Of a stretch of DNA of 40,452 nt, positions 1 to 6,948 are shown piece after piece. The notes under the pieces were generated by a model. The model made no database searches and was not told where the DNA came from. It saw only the letters and a list, made by a program, of their open reading frames with translations. Each line of letters begins with the position of its first letter. Position 1 is the first letter of the stretch. The stretch spans positions 1 to 40,452 of the forward strand of contig CAKZLL010000452.1 of the NCBI GenBank assembly GCA_937125475.1, in the 5' to 3' direction. A program made the position numbers and the translations under genes. Source of the stretch: an uncultured Saprospiraceae bacterium (GTDB taxonomy: Bacteria; Bacteroidota; Bacteroidia; Chitinophagales; Saprospiraceae).

Positions 1-1
1 T

Positions 2-208
2 TAATTCATTGGCTAGTTGCCCCCAAATTGGGTCATTTTCATAATTTTCAGGGTTAGTGATAACGGTTTGTAATATATTAAGTGCGGTCGGTTTATTGAT
101 TTTTTTATGATGCTTCAACATCAAATTGATTGCCAAACCAATGGCTTTACTCTTTTTAGAAAAACCTAATTTTTCTAAATCTCTACTTCTTAACTTTAAA
201 TTGCCCAT
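2..208 (-). CDS. rtcB: RtcB-like RNA ligase, N-terminal 69 residues (partial, runs off the window)
   Basis: An open frame on the minus strand starts with ATG at 206-208 and stays open to the window edge. The translation begins MGNLKLRSRDLEKLGFSKKS and continues with an AIGLAINLMLKHHKK helix and a TNPENYENDPIWGQLANEL segment. This matches the N-terminal leader seen in Bacteroidota RtcB proteins (a lysine-rich start, a 'G-IGLA-N' helix, then an 'NPE-Y--DPI-G--A' turn) ahead of the metal- and GTP-binding core. RtcB joins 2',3'-cyclic phosphate and 5'-OH RNA ends in RNA repair. None of the catalytic Cys/His metal ligands or the guanylylated His lies inside the window, so the call rests on leader similarity alone. 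No gene lies upstream within 500 bp, so it probably has its own promoter in the repeat-rich gap. Confidence 0.6.
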   Translation of the reverse strand, partial: MGNLKLRSRDLEKLGFSKKSKAIGLAINLMLKHHKKINKPTALNILQTVITNPENYENDPIWGQLANEL

Positions 209-586
209 AAATGGAAATAAGTTGTTTTGTTAATTCGTATGTATTTTTTGATTAGACATAGCAATGCCACGCCTTTACAATACGAATGATTGAATAACAT
301 TGAAATTGACTTAGAACACCACGGACAGGAAATGTAAATTCATTCGGCTTGACCGAATAATGTCCGTGCTATTTTGCAATGAAGTTGACTGGGCGATATG
401 TGAAGCGAGTTCTCATTTTAGTAGGTATTAAAATGATTAAGAAAAATGGTTTCTGAGCGTATATACAACCTAAAAATAGAATTAGTTCCTTTTATTTTAA
501 AAAAAATTAAATTTATCGTTTACCCTTTTTTAATAACTACGACTAATTAGACTGTACTCAATCTTTTAAAGTAAAATGAAAACTTT
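209..586. other. Intergenic gap with two small inverted repeats
   Basis: No credible coding frame is present. Two inverted repeats are visible. The first has arms ATTCGTAT (233-240) and ATACGAAT (280-287). The second, 320-368, has an outer pair CACGGACA (320-327) / TGTCCGTG (361-368) and an inner pair ATTCGG (342-347) / CCGAAT (353-358). The second could fold as a bulged hairpin in front of rtcB. It may be a remnant of a REP-like element or a regulatory hairpin; sequence alone does not decide. Confidence 0.45.
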
Positions 587-728
587 AATGACGCTGACTT
601 TTTCAAAGCTCGCAGACAATAGTAGATTGATTTTAGGATATGCTAGGTTTTTTAAAGAAAGAAACTTGGTATTATCCTAAAACTTTGATTTTTAATTATC
701 TGCGAACTTTGGGAAGGTTAGCTTCATC
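587..728. repeat. Long imperfect inverted repeat (~140 bp) at the 3' end of the DUF445 gene
   Basis: The stretch from about 587 pairs with the stretch ending at about 728. The best paired blocks are CAAAGCTCGCAGA on the left with TCTGCGAACTTTG on the right (one mismatch), ATTTTAGGATA with TATCCTAAAAC, and the outer GCTGAC/GTTAGC. Many differences are transitions. It ends only a few bases from the DUF445 stop codon (732-734), so in minus-strand RNA it would form a long hairpin right after that gene. It could be a terminator, a processed 3' structure or an old MITE. No flanking direct repeat was recognised. Confidence 0.6.
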
Positions 729-731
729 TTT

Positions 732-2048
732 TTATAGCCAACTGTGCAAGGTAATAGCAATTAATTGTATCACGCCAGCCATGCCCCCGAGCGCAGCACC
801 GACCATGATTAATTTCATTTCATCTTCTTGAAAAACAGGGCGTAAGAAACCTACAAAATCTTCTGGAGGAAGATTGCCCATTCGATCACAAATTGTATTT
901 TCAATATCTAAAGCCTCTTCTGCATAATCAAAAATATATTTGATATTATCTGGAATGACTTCTAAAAAACGCGTAGTTGCTATATTTTTGATATTTTCAT
1001 AAGTTTTCGTGCCTGAGGTAAGTTGAATGAGCGAGCGCGAAAAACCTGCTGTTTTATCTACTGCTTCTTTCGTGTGTCGCTGCACAATTTCAGATAATTG
1101 CTCTGCACCAACTCCTTTCAAAATCGCTTGAAAAATATTCGGTGTATTTAAAATTTGTGATGCGACAATATTAGCATATTCTTTAGCGACTTCTTTTTGT
1201 CGTTTAATGAATAGACCTTGAATGTGGATTGGTCCAAATTTAATTGGATTAGTAGGTTGGAAAATCAATCGTAGTGCCAAAAAGTTAGTCAAATATCCAA
1301 TTACAATTCCACCCAAAGGCAATAAAACAATATTCCAATTCGGCAATAAAAGAGATAAAATCATTTGAATAATACCAAAGAAAAAACCGAAGTAAAACCC
1401 TGATTTTTCAATGAATTTAAATTCTTTTCGACCGACTTTTAGAAAGATATAATTTAATAATTTCTTATTAGAAGTAAGCTCCTGCACGACCATTGTCTTT
1501 ACATCAAAAAGTTCCTCAATATGATCTTTGATGTCTTCCATAATGACCTTAATAGCGTGTGGAAACTCTTCGGCAGCATCTTGATAAATCTTTTCTTTCC
1601 TACGTTTTGGAATATTATTCCAAACTAAAGGCATTTCTTGATTCAACGCATCATCTATGATTTGTCGAGATAATGCTTCCAAATGAGGAGTCATTTCTTC
1701 TGATACAATATCGGGATCAATTTGAGCAAACTGATCTTGTAAATCTATCAATTTGTCGAGCATCATATCAACGGCTTTGCTTGCCATGACACCCGCTTTT
1801 GATGGAATAATACCTTGCCAACCAATCTTGTGCATGCCTTCCCATCCGACTGTTTTGATGCCGAACCATTGATTGTTTTCTGCTTCTATTCCCACAAAAT
1901 CAACAGGATAGAAGGTCATTTTCAACGCTAAAACATTAGTTCCCCAACCGATAATAGCCGCAGTAAACGGAATAATCAGATAAATCCAAATAGACGGATT
2001 ATTAGCAAAAAAACTAGTGATTTGCGTTATAATTTCATTGAAATCCAT
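732..2048 (-). CDS. DUF445 family membrane protein
   Basis: This is a 438-residue protein of the DUF445 (YheB/YjiN-like) family, which has no established biochemical function. It has an N-terminal hydrophobic helix (about residues 20-40, followed by GWGTNVLALKMTFYPVDF), a long amphipathic helical middle, and a second membrane segment near residues 215-260 that ends in a second copy of the family motif (GIVIGYLTNFLALRLIFQP). A further hydrophobic stretch lies at the C-terminus (GAALGGMAGVIQLIAITL). The internal duplication of the 'G--TN-LAL--IF-P' motif around membrane helices is typical of the family. The gene stands alone, with the pseudogene remnant upstream and a long inverted repeat just after its stop. 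Family assignment is firm; function is unknown. Confidence 0.85.
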   Translation of the reverse strand: MDFNEIITQITSFFANNPSIWIYLIIPFTAAIIGWGTNVLALKMTFYPVDFVGIEAENNQWFGIKTVGWEGMHKIGWQGIIPSKAGVMASKAVDMMLDKLIDLQDQFAQIDPDIVSEEMTPHLEALSRQIIDDALNQEMPLVWNNIPKRRKEKIYQDAAEEFPHAIKVIMEDIKDHIEELFDVKTMVVQELTSNKKLLNYIFLKVGRKEFKFIEKSGFYFGFFFGIIQMILSLLLPNWNIVLLPLGGIVIGYLTNFLALRLIFQPTNPIKFGPIHIQGLFIKRQKEVAKEYANIVASQILNTPNIFQAILKGVGAEQLSEIVQRHTKEAVDKTAGFSRSLIQLTSGTKTYENIKNIATTRFLEVIPDNIKYIFDYAEEALDIENTICDRMGNLPPEDFVGFLRPVFQEDEMKLIMVGAALGGMAGVIQLIAITLHSWL

Positions 2049-2143
2049 TTAGTAGTATGGTGTGTGATTAGTTGAATAATAATGGACTTGTCCCATTGTA
2101 GTCAATTAACTAGCTGCCGTACAAGCCTAATAAGTTTAAATTG

Positions 2144-2205
2144 TTAGTTTCGTAAAATTGCTATTATTTTTAAGTATAGCAATAATAGCAATTTTACGAA
2201 ACTAA
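2144..2205. repeat. Perfect 25-bp inverted repeat with a 12-nt loop
   Basis: The left arm 2144-2168 begins TTAGTTTCGTAAAATTGC. The right arm 2181-2205 is its exact reverse complement, and 2169-2180 forms the loop. It sits between the amidohydrolase remnant and the DUF445 start, both on the minus strand. It could end transcripts entering from upstream or be a mobile palindrome. No T-tract follows it clearly on either strand, which argues against a classical intrinsic terminator. Confidence 0.75.
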
Positions 2206-2333
2206 ACAAAGTCATTGCATTGATTATTTCTTTAATATTTAACAAACATATCAATAATTTTTATTTATTACACAATATAGATTATTAAAACTATTTATTT
2301 ATAAATAGTTGATTGTCAAAATGCATATTACTA

Positions 2334-2487
2334 TTATTTATTTTTTTGATGATCAAAGACCAATTGACCACTAACATAAGTTTGTTCTACTTTCAAATCT
2401 CTAATTTTAACAGGATTGACTTTTCTAATATCTTTATTTAATAATCATAAAATCGGCTCTTATTTCTGTTTCTTGGCAAAAGAAATG
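2334..2487 (-). pseudogene. Degraded C-terminus of an Amidohydro_3-type amidohydrolase
   Basis: Reading the minus strand, an open segment gives NKDIRKVNPVKIRDLKVEQT, then YVSGQLVFDHQKNK and a stop at 2334-2336. Just upstream, in another frame, is QETEIRADFMII. Put together as RADFMI-(frameshift)-NKDI...VEQTYVSGQLVF, this matches the usual end of metal-dependent amidohydrolases ('ADF/LVVLDKDI---P--I-D-KV--TYV-GK-VY'). The frame breaks near 2445, and no upstream catalytic domain remains before the next gene at 2505. I read it as the last ~50 codons of a gene lost by deletion and frameshift. The reading rests on a short match. Confidence 0.6.
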
Positions 2488-2504
2488 AGTAATAGAAAAA
2501 TAAA

Positions 2505-3338
2505 TCAATTGATTATGTATTTGAAGTATTCTTTATGTCCTCCGCTGTTTATCCATTCTTTAATGGTTTTTATTTTTTCGTTAGACGCATTATAAGTGTG
2601 TTTGATTATAGATGTTTTTTCAAAAAAAGAATCGTTATATTTAAATATATCTTCCTTTATTAAATTTTCATCTTGATTATAATACCAAATAGATTGGCTT
2701 CGATCTCCTTTGTAAGTAGTGTAAATACCTTTTACAAGAATTCCATCTGAATATTCCCAAATTTGATGAGAAAAAGTGTCCCTTTCCATCATCATTAATT
2801 CATTAAGTGCCTTTTCATTAATATCATAATTTATAGTTGAAATCATTTGACCGATTTCTGGATCATTAGCCTCAAGGGTCAATTGTTTGATGTTACCATT
2901 TGCATGAAAAATATTAGAATAATACATCATTATTGTATCGACTTCAGGTCTTTCATGATTAATTTGAAGAGCTGTTTCAACTATGCCTTTACTGTTTGTT
3001 TGTGTTTCAAAAGTGGTTTGAAGACCATGTTTATCGCCGCTTCTTACTTGATAGAATAAATCGTCATCAGATTTAAAATAACTTTTTACTGTTACGTTCT
3101 GATAGGAATAAAAATAAATAGATTCTTCGTATCGTTTTTTTTGCTTCTCATCAAATTTATATTTATTAATGGAAATTGTATCAATAATATTATCCATTGA
3201 ATCTACTTCAACTTTGGTAATTATTTTTGAAATGTCCATTTTATCAATTAAAGCAATTTGTTCTTGATTATCTTGATTAGAATTTAATGAAGAACTAATG
3301 ATTAGAAATGTATATAGAACGATTGATCCAATTTTCAT
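2505..3338 (-). CDS. Secreted hypothetical protein with MORN/YwqK-like text
   Basis: This is a protein of about 277 residues. The better start is the ATG at 3336-3338 (MKIGSIVLYTFLIISSS), which places a signal peptide at the N-terminus; an in-frame ATG at 3380 adds a non-signal-like extension. After the signal peptide the protein is acidic and rich in Asn, Asp and Tyr. Repeated strand-turn phrases such as DGILVKGIYTTYKGDRSQSI, IWYYNQDENLIKEDIF and HTYNASNEKIKTIKEW resemble the repeats of MORN/YwqK- or YD-like Bacteroidota exported proteins. There is no lipobox and no T9SS tail. It is monocistronic, with a MITE-like element upstream (3437-3567). Function is unknown. Confidence 0.6.
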   Translation of the reverse strand: MKIGSIVLYTFLIISSSLNSNQDNQEQIALIDKMDISKIITKVEVDSMDNIIDTISINKYKFDEKQKKRYEESIYFYSYQNVTVKSYFKSDDDLFYQVRSGDKHGLQTTFETQTNSKGIVETALQINHERPEVDTIMMYYSNIFHANGNIKQLTLEANDPEIGQMISTINYDINEKALNELMMMERDTFSHQIWEYSDGILVKGIYTTYKGDRSQSIWYYNQDENLIKEDIFKYNDSFFEKTSIIKHTYNASNEKIKTIKEWINSGGHKEYFKYIIN

Positions 3339-3436
3339 GTTTTTTGTTTTAAGGTGAAATAATAAAAGATTGATTTTCAATTACTTATTAGGCAATTTTT
3401 AAATCAATCTTTCATTACTTTATTTTTAATAAATAA

Positions 3437-3567
3437 GGTTCTTTGATAATTTTGCCAGAACTGAATTTTATCAATTAAAACAAATGTATAATTGTTTGAA
3501 AATCAAAGGTTAGATAGGAGGCACTTTCAAAGTGCCTCCTATCTTTGGCAAAAATTGTCAATGAACC
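3437..3567. mobile_element. MITE-like element, copy 1 (131 bp), with 8-bp target duplication
   Basis: The left end GGTTCTTTGATAATTTTGCC (3437-3456) and the right end GGCAAAAATTGTCAATGAACC (3547-3567; quoted here as 21 bases only to show pairing with the left end) are imperfect terminal inverted repeats. Both flanks carry the same 8 bases, ATAAATAA, at 3429-3436 and 3568-3575, as expected of a target-site duplication. Inside is a perfect hairpin with 16-bp arms (3512-3527 and 3529-3544) and a one-base loop. The element ends 13 bases after the ABC permease stop, so the hairpin may now act as that operon's terminator. It shares ends and the left subterminal GCCAGAA with copy 2 at 10036-10164. 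Confidence 0.8.
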
Positions 3568-3580
3568 ATAAATAATACGA

Positions 3581-4417
3581 TTATAAATCTCTTTTTCGGA
3601 AAACATAATACGCCAAACCAATAAATAACGTGAGATAAAACAACGTAATAAAAGTCGCTTCAACGGGCGTAAGAAAGAAGTTATAGCCTTTATCTAATGC
3701 TTGTTGCATCATTTGATTAGCTTCTTTTGGCATCGGAAGCGGCACTAAATCTTCTATCGCATTGATCGGATAATAATTCATCGCATCATTAAAACCATTG
3801 CCATTATTAAACAAACTCGAAATTTTATGATGAACAAAATAGCGTAAAATCTGCTCGCCCATAATCGAATACGTGAAGAAAATAAACAAGGCGATTCCCG
3901 ACCTTCTAATCAATAATCCTAGCGTGAAAGCAACGATCATATAAGCAAAACACATTAAAAAGTAGCGCGGTAGAATCATAAAACCTTCCATGACGCGAGA
4001 GGTCATGACGTAATCCGTATTAACAAAACCAAAAATCAGCCCGATAACCAAATAATATAAAGCGGCAAACGCGCTAATAACGACCATAATGTAGATTTTT
4101 CCTAAGAAAAACGACTTACGGCTCATACCTGTAATGATGTTTTGGCGAAGGGTTTTATTAGCAAATTCCATCGTGACGAGCGACACACCAAGAAATCCAA
4201 AACAGAAAAAAGTCATCCAATTGCCGAGATAACCTAAATATTTCCAAACGGCAGGGAAGATGTAAAGCCCTTTCGGCCCTCCTGCGATTTCATTGAAACC
4301 CATGCTTGCGCCAGACAAAAACATCGCAGGCAAAGCAATCATATAAATTGCAATCAATATCATAAAAAGGCGATAATGCCTTAATTTTTTCCACTCTAAT
4401 TGAAGTAAATGAACCAT
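3581..4417 (-). CDS. ABC-2 type transporter permease
   Basis: This is a 278-residue integral membrane protein with about six hydrophobic helices: residues ~16-35, 60-85, 105-130, 150-170, 175-195 and a last one near 255-272, before a basic end (FRKRDL). The N-terminus MVHLLQLEWKKLRHYR, the cytosolic WKK segment and the 'FANKTLRQNIITGMSRKSFF' region are typical of ABC-2 permeases of the ABC export superfamily. It lies 48 bp after the ATPase gene on the same strand, so the pair forms an operon encoding an exporter. The substrate cannot be inferred; lantibiotic-immunity, gliding/Gld-like and uncharacterised exporters share this layout. Confidence 0.85.
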   Translation of the reverse strand: MVHLLQLEWKKLRHYRLFMILIAIYMIALPAMFLSGASMGFNEIAGGPKGLYIFPAVWKYLGYLGNWMTFFCFGFLGVSLVTMEFANKTLRQNIITGMSRKSFFLGKIYIMVVISAFAALYYLVIGLIFGFVNTDYVMTSRVMEGFMILPRYFLMCFAYMIVAFTLGLLIRRSGIALFIFFTYSIMGEQILRYFVHHKISSLFNNGNGFNDAMNYYPINAIEDLVPLPMPKEANQMMQQALDKGYNFFLTPVEATFITLFYLTLFIGLAYYVFRKRDL

Positions 4418-4465
4418 ATTTATAATTGATAGTTGAGAATGATAATTGTTAAGAAGGCTTAGAAC

Positions 4466-5359
4466 TTATTTTGTAATTTCTAAAAATTGAGCCTCTAAGC
4501 TGCGTTGACGTTTAGCGAGATGCGTTAAGACGATGCCTTTTTCGAATGCTAAACGATTGATTTCACCAGTATTAAAATTTTTATGGACAGATAATTCTAG
4601 CCAATGTTCATTCTTATTGATGTTGCGAATACTTTCGATAGAATGCAACATTGCGCCAAGATCACTTAGGTTTTCGGCAGCAATTTCGATTGTTGCGTCA
4701 TCGCTAATAATTGCGCCTACTGTGCCTTGTGCCAATAATCGACCTCGTTTGATAATCGCAACATGCGAACAAATTTTTTCTACTTCATCCAAAATATGAC
4801 TTGCCATTAAGATGCTTTTATCCATCGAAGCAATTTCATTAATGATGTTTCTAACTTCTGCGATTCCTTGAGGATCAAGCCCGTTAGTTGGTTCGTCAAA
4901 AATCAAAACATCTGGATCTCCTATCATTGCGCCAGCTATTGCCAGTCGCTGTTTCATACCCAAAGAATAGGTTTTGAAGGGGGATTTTTTCCTTTCGGAT
5001 AAATTGACAAGCTCTAATAATTCATTTATTGGAGGATTTTTAACCTTTTTGATATGCGCTACGATTTCCAAATTTTTGGTCGCATTCATATAAGGATAAA
5101 AATTAGGGGTTTCGAGTAAAGTCCCTATTCTTTTACGAGCATTTGGGGCAGAATATTTATCTTCAAACCATTTATAAGACCCTTCATTCGCTTTTATAAT
5201 GCCAGTTATTGTGCCTAAAGTAGTTGTTTTTCCACTGCCATTAGGCCCAAGAAAACCAAAAACTTGCCCTTTTTCTACAGTCAAGGAAAGGTCATTCACG
5301 GCAGTAATCGCGCCGTATCTTTTAGTTAGATGTTGAATTTCTAAAATAGGAACAGCCAT
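4466..5359 (-). CDS. ABC transporter ATP-binding protein
   Basis: This 297-residue ABC ATPase energises the permease encoded just downstream. Visible motifs are Walker A GPNGSGKTT (38-46), the ABC signature YSLGMKQRL (131-139), Walker B VLIFDEPTNGLDP (from 151), and the switch histidine in MASHILDEVEKI (around 185-197). The ~80 residues after the nucleotide-binding domain form the C-terminal extension common in ABC-2 export ATPases (CcmA/NatA-like). Its start codon is the first gene start of the operon. Upstream, 5360-5666 is AT-rich with no gene; a small hairpin (TTACCTA 5582-5588 / TAGGTAA 5593-5599) is the only structure I see there. Confidence 0.92.
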   Translation of the reverse strand: MAVPILEIQHLTKRYGAITAVNDLSLTVEKGQVFGFLGPNGSGKTTTLGTITGIIKANEGSYKWFEDKYSAPNARKRIGTLLETPNFYPYMNATKNLEIVAHIKKVKNPPINELLELVNLSERKKSPFKTYSLGMKQRLAIAGAMIGDPDVLIFDEPTNGLDPQGIAEVRNIINEIASMDKSILMASHILDEVEKICSHVAIIKRGRLLAQGTVGAIISDDATIEIAAENLSDLGAMLHSIESIRNINKNEHWLELSVHKNFNTGEINRLAFEKGIVLTHLAKRQRSLEAQFLEITK

Positions 5360-5666
5360 ATATTAGGAATTAAGATTTATGAAATAAAGGGAAAAAGGAG
5401 AAAATTAATTTTTCTTAATAAAGATTATTACTTAGTTCTAATTTTTTACCCTTATTTTTATAATGATAGATTTTAGTTCGATTTTTGTTGTAACTAAACT
5501 AAGCTCCAATAATTTCAATCAATTTTAACGATATTATCCTTTACAAGATTAAAACGAAAGATAGGCAGAAGAAATAACATTTTACCTAAAGCTAGGTAAC
5601 ATTTTTGATGAAATCAAGTGTTTATTAGATGAAAGAAAGGATAAAAACTCAAAATTGATTACTAGA

Positions 5667-5749
5667 CTTGTTCGATGACAGCTTAATGGGCTGTGAAGTA
5701 CAAAATAAAATTTCCTGCCGTCTCGCTCTATCGGCTATCATGGAACAAG
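5667..5749. repeat. Inverted-repeat-bounded element upstream of a lipoprotein gene
   Basis: CTTGTTCGATGACAGC (5667-5682) and GCTATCATGGAACAAG (5734-5749) are inverted copies matching at 14 of 16 positions. They enclose about 50 bp that is visibly more GC-rich than its surroundings. It ends 32 bp before the lipoprotein start codon, so it lies in the promoter or leader region of that gene. It could be a small palindromic repeat unit or a regulatory stem-loop. Confidence 0.5.
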
Positions 5750-5781
5750 CTTATTCTTATCATTTTTACAAAAATAAATAT

Positions 5782-6231
5782 ATGAATAAAAATATACTGT
5801 TTATTGGATTGATACTGATGCTAATCGGAGCTTGTACGGATTATAGTCAATATCCGAAGATTGATTTTATAACATTTGAAATGGATGATTGCCATCAGGA
5901 AATAGTTGAAGGACACTTTGCAATGACCAGTCAAAATCAGTATGAGGAAGTCATGGCAATATTTTTGTCAGATGATATTAGTGTGTCGCAATGTCAAAAT
6001 GCTACATTGAAAAATATTGATTTTGATGAGTATTCATTGCTTGGTTATAGAAAATGTGGTTCGGGCTGCGAAACATCTTTTGAACCTACTGTATATTTAG
6101 ATGAAGTGAACAAAAAATATATTTTTGAGGTTGATGTAATAGAAAAGGGAGGTTGTGAGCCTTGGGTTTGTAGTATGAATTGGATCTTAGTGCCTGCGCT
6201 TCCTAAAGATTATTTTGTGGAGTTTTTGTAA
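5782..6231 (+). CDS. Small lipoprotein, unknown function
   Basis: The chosen start is the ATG at 5782, giving 149 residues beginning MNKNILFIGLILMLIGAC. This is a lipoprotein signal with a lipobox (LIGAC) and lipidated Cys18. An open frame reaches back to 5668, but that part reads through the inverted-repeat element and would bury the signal peptide. The mature protein has several cysteines (CHQE, SQCQN, YRKCGSGCETSF, GGCEPWVCSMNW), suggesting disulfides in the periplasm or on the outer membrane. The order 'IDFDEYSLLGY... VNKKYIFEVDVIEKGGC... WILVPALPKDYFVEF' loosely recalls the C-terminal fold of PrcB-like proteins. That resemblance is weak. Confidence 0.6.
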   Translation: MNKNILFIGLILMLIGACTDYSQYPKIDFITFEMDDCHQEIVEGHFAMTSQNQYEEVMAIFLSDDISVSQCQNATLKNIDFDEYSLLGYRKCGSGCETSFEPTVYLDEVNKKYIFEVDVIEKGGCEPWVCSMNWILVPALPKDYFVEFL

Positions 6232-6294
6232 TTTTATGATGTCTTTTACGTTATACCAATAATCATCTGTTTTTAATTATAGTAAATCTTAATT

Positions 6295-6870
6295 ATGAAA
6301 AAATATTTCCTCAATAAAAATAATATCAAACGTATTTTATTAACGGGCTTAAAATATGGGGCAATTGTTGGTTTAGTCACAATCGCTTTCAGATATATTT
6401 TAATGCTAATGACTGATCGTATTCAAGGAAATATTTTGGTATTAATTTTAGCTGGATTGATTTTGATTGGTGGGCAATACTATGCGTTTAAGTTTTTTAA
6501 TGAAAAACATAAAAACCAACAACTCAAATTCTTACCAACGCTTGTAGTTGGATTAATTTTTAGCCTTTGTTTAGGTAGTATGGCGGGTTTGGCGCATTTT
6601 ATAGAAGCGACTTATATTGATCCCGAATGGTCGATCAAATCATTAGAATATGCTAAAGAGACCTGGCTACAAAGTAATTATAGCGAAACAGCAATTTCAA
6701 ATCAAGTAGAATGGACTTCAACTTTTCAAACACCTAGCCTTTGGGCATTCGAAATTATGAAGTTTTTGGTGGTGTTAAGTTTTGCAATGGCATTGATGGT
6801 GATTTCTTTTATGAAAGTATTGGAAGAAACGAGCCTTATTGGGCAATTAGCAGTTAAACAAAGGATTTAA
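6295..6870 (+). CDS. Putative DUF4199-type integral membrane protein
   Basis: This is a 191-residue protein with four hydrophobic helices at about residues 17-38, 45-66, 80-105 and 155-178, and an extracytoplasmic loop (residues ~105-150) rich in Trp, Glu and Ser. Length, four-helix plan and a last helix followed by a short basic tail fit the Bacteroidota family DUF4199, whose function is unknown. It is 63 bp after the lipoprotein gene on the same strand, so the two may be co-transcribed, and it is followed by a strong terminator hairpin. Family placement is by topology and general sequence feel, not a decisive motif. Confidence 0.55.
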   Translation: MKKYFLNKNNIKRILLTGLKYGAIVGLVTIAFRYILMLMTDRIQGNILVLILAGLILIGGQYYAFKFFNEKHKNQQLKFLPTLVVGLIFSLCLGSMAGLAHFIEATYIDPEWSIKSLEYAKETWLQSNYSETAISNQVEWTSTFQTPSLWAFEIMKFLVVLSFAMALMVISFMKVLEETSLIGQLAVKQRI

Positions 6871-6889
6871 TAATTATATTTTTGTAAAT

Positions 6890-6933
6890 AAAAACGGTCT
6901 CAGATAGTGAAATTTCTATCTGAGACCGTTTTT
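6890..6933. terminator. Bidirectional intrinsic terminator
   Basis: Perfect 18-bp arms (6890-6907 and 6916-6933) enclose an 8-nt loop. The arms begin with five A and end with five T, so both strands yield a GC-rich stem (CGGTCTCAGATAG) followed by U's. It lies between the convergent stops of the DUF4199-like gene (6870, +) and the M1 peptidase gene (6949, -) and can serve both. Confidence 0.92.
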
Positions 6934-6948
6934 GTTTTATATACTATT

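Noticed and set aside
5668-5781. N-terminal extension of the lipoprotein frame
   Set aside because: It reads through an inverted-repeat element and would place the lipoprotein signal 38 residues from the N-terminus; the ATG at 5782 is far better.
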